Source: Paraspadella gotoi
Lineage: Eukaryota > Chaetognatha
Reading direction: 5' to 3'
NCBI GenBank assembly: GCA_051294375.1
Contig: CM119263.1
Span: 22,095,474 to 22,159,473 of the forward strand
DNA length: 64,000 nucleotides
Both the position numbers and the translations under genes were made by a program. Below, piece by piece: positions 63,960 through 64,000 of the stretch. Each line of letters opens with the position of its first letter. Position 1 is the first letter of the stretch. The notes below the pieces were generated by a model. It was not told the origin of the DNA. It searched no databases and saw nothing but the letters and a program-made list of their open reading frames with translations.

Positions 63960-64000
63960 TAGTGAGAATGAGACCGAGAGGGAGACAAAAGAAAGCAGGT

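Overview
Eukaryotic nuclear DNA from an invertebrate, most likely an arthropod and perhaps a crustacean. This rests on small spliced C-type lectin genes, AT-rich intergenic DNA, abundant long (GA)n/(CT)n microsatellites, a tRNA-derived SINE and small TIR elements. I cannot name the species. There is no bacterial-style gene organisation, rRNA or CRISPR. The only genes I can support well are two tandem, head-to-tail C-type lectin genes on the + strand: lectin 1 (exons 19853-20022, 20191-20444, 20649-20845; 206 aa) and lectin 2 (exons 23338-23498, 23705-23958, 24421-24614; 202 aa). Both have a signal peptide, a CxxxC motif, a short helical neck and one long-form CTLD with QPD and WND motifs. They share intron phases (2, then 1) and a 254-nt middle exon, so they are tandem duplicates. 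Both lack the cysteine pair that normally forms the second CTLD disulfide.

Layout. 1-17.3 kb: gene-poor, with many near-identical direct duplications around 25-N gaps (1-1120 matches 9190-10236; 10061-12050 matches 13343-15247; 15273-16155 matches 16362-17255), a SINE copy, an interspersed repeat family and a ~1 kb palindrome. 17.3-19.8 kb: (CT)n/(GA)n arrays. 19.8-24.6 kb: the lectin pair with a SINE between the genes. 24.6-29.1 kb: a foldback element, a TA-flanked MITE and microsatellites. 29122-38886: an inverted, indel-ridden copy of 19.8-29.1 kb. 40356-50120: the same 9,765 bp again, apparently base for base. 50.1-57.3 kb: no convincing gene, two scaffold gaps, a few weak exon candidates. 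57.4-63.2 kb: a direct duplication around another 25-N gap, with one plausible small exon. 63.2-64 kb: TCG-rich DNA and a (GA)n array.

Main interpretation: much of the window is a gap-filling artefact. Reverse-complementing 39418-50120 gives one molecule that runs through lectin 1, lectin 2, past 29096, across the gap, into 38887-39392 and out into the sequence at 50121. The forward, single-copy order is therefore probably 19.8-29.1 kb, then about 70 bp, then 38.9-39.4 kb, then about 0.4 kb, then 50.1 kb. On this view the four extra lectin copies are one error-prone long read pasted in backwards twice, not gene family expansion. I found no convincing undescribed functional system. The lectin pair with its missing disulfide, the SINE family and the TIR elements are the biology worth following.
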